Assembly (NCBI GenBank): GCA_001796965.1
Contig: MGOA01000070.1
Location: 1 to 8,465 of the forward strand
Reading direction: 5' to 3'
Source of the DNA: Chloroflexi bacterium RBG_16_64_43
GTDB lineage: Bacteria > Chloroflexota > Anaerolineae > Anaerolineales > RBG-16-64-43
DNA length: 8,465 bases
How positions within the stretch are numbered: position 1 is the first letter of the stretch; every line of letters begins with the position of its first letter. Positions 6,260 through 8,465 of this stretch are shown here, in pieces. The notes beneath the pieces are model-generated. The model did no database searches. It was not told the DNA's origin and saw nothing but the letters and a program-made list of their open reading frames with translations. A program made the position numbers and the translations under genes.

Positions 6260-7501
6260 ATGGCACAGCCTGCAAGGCGAAGGAAAGCTGGACGCACGAT
6301 GAGTGAGGACGAGTCTCTTCCCGAGCGTATTGGGTTTCAGCAGCGCGTCATACCCACATATCGCGCGCCGTTCTTCGAGCACCTGGCCGAGCGCATGCCG
6401 CGCACACGCCTGCAGGTCTTCTCAGGAAGGCCGCGCAAAACAGAGGCGGTGGCTGAGGCCAACGACCTGGGCGCCTGCCCCTGGGTGCGCGGGCGCAATC
6501 GCTACCTGGGCGGGGAGAAACAATACCTTCTATGGCAAAGTGGGTTGGAGCGCTGGCTCACATCCTTTGTGCCGCAAGTGCTCGTGCTTGAAGCCAACCC
6601 GGGGTACCTGAGCAACCTATTGGCCCTGTGGCGCATGCGCGGCACCGGCCGGCCGGTCATCGGGTGGACACTCGGGCCCGCGCGCCGTGCACGGCAGGGT
6701 TCCGGATGGGCACCGTTTCTCCTCAACTACTATCGCTCGTTCGATGGTCTGGTGACATACAGCAAGGCCGGCGCGCGCTTATTCGCCAGCCTGGGTCTCG
6801 CGGAGGAGCGTGTCTTTGTGGCGCCCAACGCTGTCCAACCGGGCGATGCGAACCGCGTCACGCGCATGTTGGACGAGGATGCGACTCTGCTTTTCCGCTG
6901 GCGTGAGGAACTTGGCCTGGACGCGGGCCCCGTGATCCTCTTCGTCGGCCGGCTCCAGCCGCGCAAGCGGGTGGACCTGCTCCTGCGGGCGTGTGCGCGC
7001 CAGGCGCGCCCAGTGCAGCTGTTGGTTGTTGGCGACGGGCCGGACCGCGCGCGGCTGGAGGCACTTGCCGAAGAGACCCTCCCGCGCGCTCGGTTCGTGG
7101 GCGAGCGCTTCGGCCTCGATCTGGGCATCTGCTTTGCGGTGGCGGACCTGTTCGTTATGCCCGGGACCGGCGGGCTGGCGCTTCAGGAAGCACTGACCTA
7201 CGGCAAACCGGTGGCGGTGGCGGAGGCCGACGGCAGCCAGGCGGACCTGGTTCAGCCGGGTCTTAACGGATGGTTGCTGCTGCCGGGTGACGAGGATCAT
7301 CTCGCGATGATTCTTGAGGAGGCCATGGCCAACCCGGCCAGGCTGCGCGCGATGGGTGCGACGTCTCTGGCCATCGTCGCACGCGAGGCGACCCTTGAGC
7401 GCATGGGTGAGGGATTCGTTTCGGCCATCCGCGAGGTCTGGTCATCGAAGTCGCGCCCGCCTCGGGCGGGGATTGCCTCCGCCGGACCGCGGAAAGGATA
7501 G
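6260..7501 (+). CDS. GT4-like glycosyltransferase with variant EX7E motif
   Basis: This is a GT-B glycosyltransferase of 413 residues. The acceptor domain begins at RIGFQQRVIPTYRAPFFEHL (23-42), typical of polysaccharide transferases. The donor domain begins at VILFVGRLQPRKRVDLLL (225-242), with R231 and K236 in the phosphate-binding positions, then LLVVGDGP (254-261). The usual EX7E pair is only half present: in MPGTGGLALQEALTYGKPV the second acid is E310, but the first position is G302, a PGxGGL-type variant seen in some GT4 branches. LNGWLLLPGDEDHL (335-348) completes the donor site. The start is uncertain: ATG 6260 has GGGA only 2 bases upstream, while ATG 6299 (residue 14) has AAGGA 14 bases upstream, and family similarity begins after both. 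It follows the previous gene by 14 bases. The tail from about 396 is low-complexity and basic. Confidence 0.83.
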   Translation: MAQPARRRKAGRTMSEDESLPERIGFQQRVIPTYRAPFFEHLAERMPRTRLQVFSGRPRKTEAVAEANDLGACPWVRGRNRYLGGEKQYLLWQSGLERWLTSFVPQVLVLEANPGYLSNLLALWRMRGTGRPVIGWTLGPARRARQGSGWAPFLLNYYRSFDGLVTYSKAGARLFASLGLAEERVFVAPNAVQPGDANRVTRMLDEDATLLFRWREELGLDAGPVILFVGRLQPRKRVDLLLRACARQARPVQLLVVGDGPDRARLEALAEETLPRARFVGERFGLDLGICFAVADLFVMPGTGGLALQEALTYGKPVAVAEADGSQADLVQPGLNGWLLLPGDEDHLAMILEEAMANPARLRAMGATSLAIVAREATLERMGEGFVSAIREVWSSKSRPPRAGIASAGPRKG

Positions 7502-7540
7502 CGCGCCGGGCAGCTTGGCGCCTCGGGCCGCAGACCCATC

Positions 7541-8465
7541 ATGCGCATCCTATTCCTTGCCGACGGGCGCAGCCCTATCGCCCGCGCGTGGATTCACGGG
7601 CGTATCGAGGACGGGCATGAGGTTCACCTGGTCTCCTCACGAGCCCAGAGCGAGCCGCCCGTAAAGGGGTTGGCTTCCTTTCGCAGCCTGCCGCTCATCC
7701 CGCAGCCACGTCGCGCTGGAGGGCAGGCTGCCACGAGCCCTGTCACCCAGCGCTCGACGGCCTCCCTCGCAGCCTCGGCTCTTGCCTTGCACTGGTTGGC
7801 GCCGTTGTGGATCGGCCGGCAGGCCAAGCGATTCGCGAACATCGTCCGCGAGATTGGGCCGGACCTTATCCACGCGCTGCGCCTGCCGCTGGAAGGAATG
7901 GTTGCGGTGGCCGCGCGCAGCCACCAGACAGCGCCGGTGCCGACCGCCGTGTCGATTTGGGGCAACGATTTCACCCTGCATGCGCCCGCCTCGCTGATGA
8001 TGGCGGCCTGGACCCAGCGATCGATGCGGCGCGTCGATGCATTGCATGCGGATTGCGAGCGGGATCTCCAGCTGGCGGCGCGATGGGGCTTCACGGCAAC
8101 CCGCCCGACGTTGGTTGCCCCGGGCAATGGCGGCATTCGCGGCGACGTGTTTCACAGGGAAACGCCGGCGCCGGATTGGCGGCTGCGTTGGAGTCTTCCG
8201 GCCGAGGCCATCGTGTTTGTGAATCCGCGCGGGCTGCGGGGCTATGCCCGCAGCGACACCTTCTTCAAATCGATTCCGCGGATAATCCGCGAGATCCCGA
8301 ACGCGTATTTCCTGTGCGTGGGGATGGCCGGTTCGGGGCTGGCCTCCGATTGGCTGCGCAGGCTGCGGATCAGGGAACACGTCAGGCTCTTGCCAGCCCT
8401 CGCACCCGGCGGGATGGCCGAGCTTTTCCAAGGCGCGCTGGCCTCGATCTCGGTCACGACGCATG
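7541..8465 (+). CDS. GT4-like glycosyltransferase, 3' end outside the window
   Basis: An open frame runs from ATG 7541 to the right edge with no stop, giving 308 residues. The N-terminal domain starts MRILFLADGRSPIARAW, then shows PDLIHALRLPLEG (107-119) and SIWGNDFTLHAP (138-149), the WGxD-type motif of GT4 acceptor domains. The donor domain begins with VNPRGLRGYARSDTFFKSIP (227-246), then AYFLCVGMAG (255-264) and HVRLLPALAPGGMAELFQGA (280-299). The region that would carry the EX7E motif lies beyond the edge. It follows the previous gene by 39 bases without a strong Shine-Dalgarno. The GT4 motifs on this frame make the long opposite-strand frame over the same bases a shadow. It probably adds another sugar to the same glycan. 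Confidence 0.8.
   Translation, partial: MRILFLADGRSPIARAWIHGRIEDGHEVHLVSSRAQSEPPVKGLASFRSLPLIPQPRRAGGQAATSPVTQRSTASLAASALALHWLAPLWIGRQAKRFANIVREIGPDLIHALRLPLEGMVAVAARSHQTAPVPTAVSIWGNDFTLHAPASLMMAAWTQRSMRRVDALHADCERDLQLAARWGFTATRPTLVAPGNGGIRGDVFHRETPAPDWRLRWSLPAEAIVFVNPRGLRGYARSDTFFKSIPRIIREIPNAYFLCVGMAGSGLASDWLRRLRIREHVRLLPALAPGGMAELFQGALASISVTTH

Noticed and set aside
7503..7521. GCGCC/GGCGC hairpin between the last two GT genes as a terminator
   Set aside because: Only 5 bp with a nine-base loop and no T run, inside a co-directional operon; likely chance.
7637..8464. 275-aa reverse-strand frame at the right edge
   Set aside because: The forward frame from 7541 carries GT4 motifs (WGND, NPRGLRGYARSD, VGMAG) and covers the same bases.

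Overview
The window is GC-rich bacterial chromosomal DNA, most likely from a gammaproteobacterium or a near relative. That is suggested by the tRNA-Ser(GCU) followed by a tRNA-Arg (compare the serV-argV arrangement of E. coli), the sigma70-type promoters and the wecC/wecB-type sugar genes. The species cannot be named from this sequence alone. Every gene I can support lies on the + strand.

Region 1 (1-434) is a tRNA transcription unit. It has a near-consensus sigma70 promoter (3-32), tRNA-Ser(UGA), tRNA-Ser(GCU) and a tRNA-Arg whose anticodon reads GCG, and it closes with a strong intrinsic terminator (406-434). Region 2 (435-1085) starts with a GC-rich stretch that can fold into a long hairpin. 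A perfect TATAAT box follows, then a short leader with direct repeats, then a 77-residue protein made almost entirely of a DnaJ-type zinc-binding domain (four CxxCxGxG motifs, no J domain). After it come 196 bases with a palindrome, an 11-bp hairpin and an extended -10 promoter for the next operon.

Region 3 (1086-8465, running off the right edge) is a surface-polysaccharide operon. Its genes, in order, are a UDP-N-acetylmannosamine dehydrogenase (WecC type), a non-hydrolysing UDP-GlcNAc 2-epimerase (WecB type), a 579-residue polytopic membrane protein resembling GT-C glycosyltransferases, and three GT4-like cytoplasmic glycosyltransferases, the last cut by the window edge. The genes are spaced 18, 7, -4, 14 and 39 bases apart, which fits one transcript.

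WecB converts UDP-GlcNAc to UDP-ManNAc and WecC oxidises that to UDP-ManNAcA. The glycosyltransferases would then build a glycan that probably contains ManNAcA (capsule, O-antigen or exopolysaccharide). No initiating transferase, flippase, polymerase or export gene is visible, so the locus must continue or rely on genes elsewhere.

I found no convincing undescribed multi-gene defence or mobile system. The items most worth a second look are the GCG-anticodon tRNA-Arg, the stand-alone duplicated DnaJ-type zinc protein with its leader, and the membrane GT-C-like protein coupled to a GT4 enzyme.
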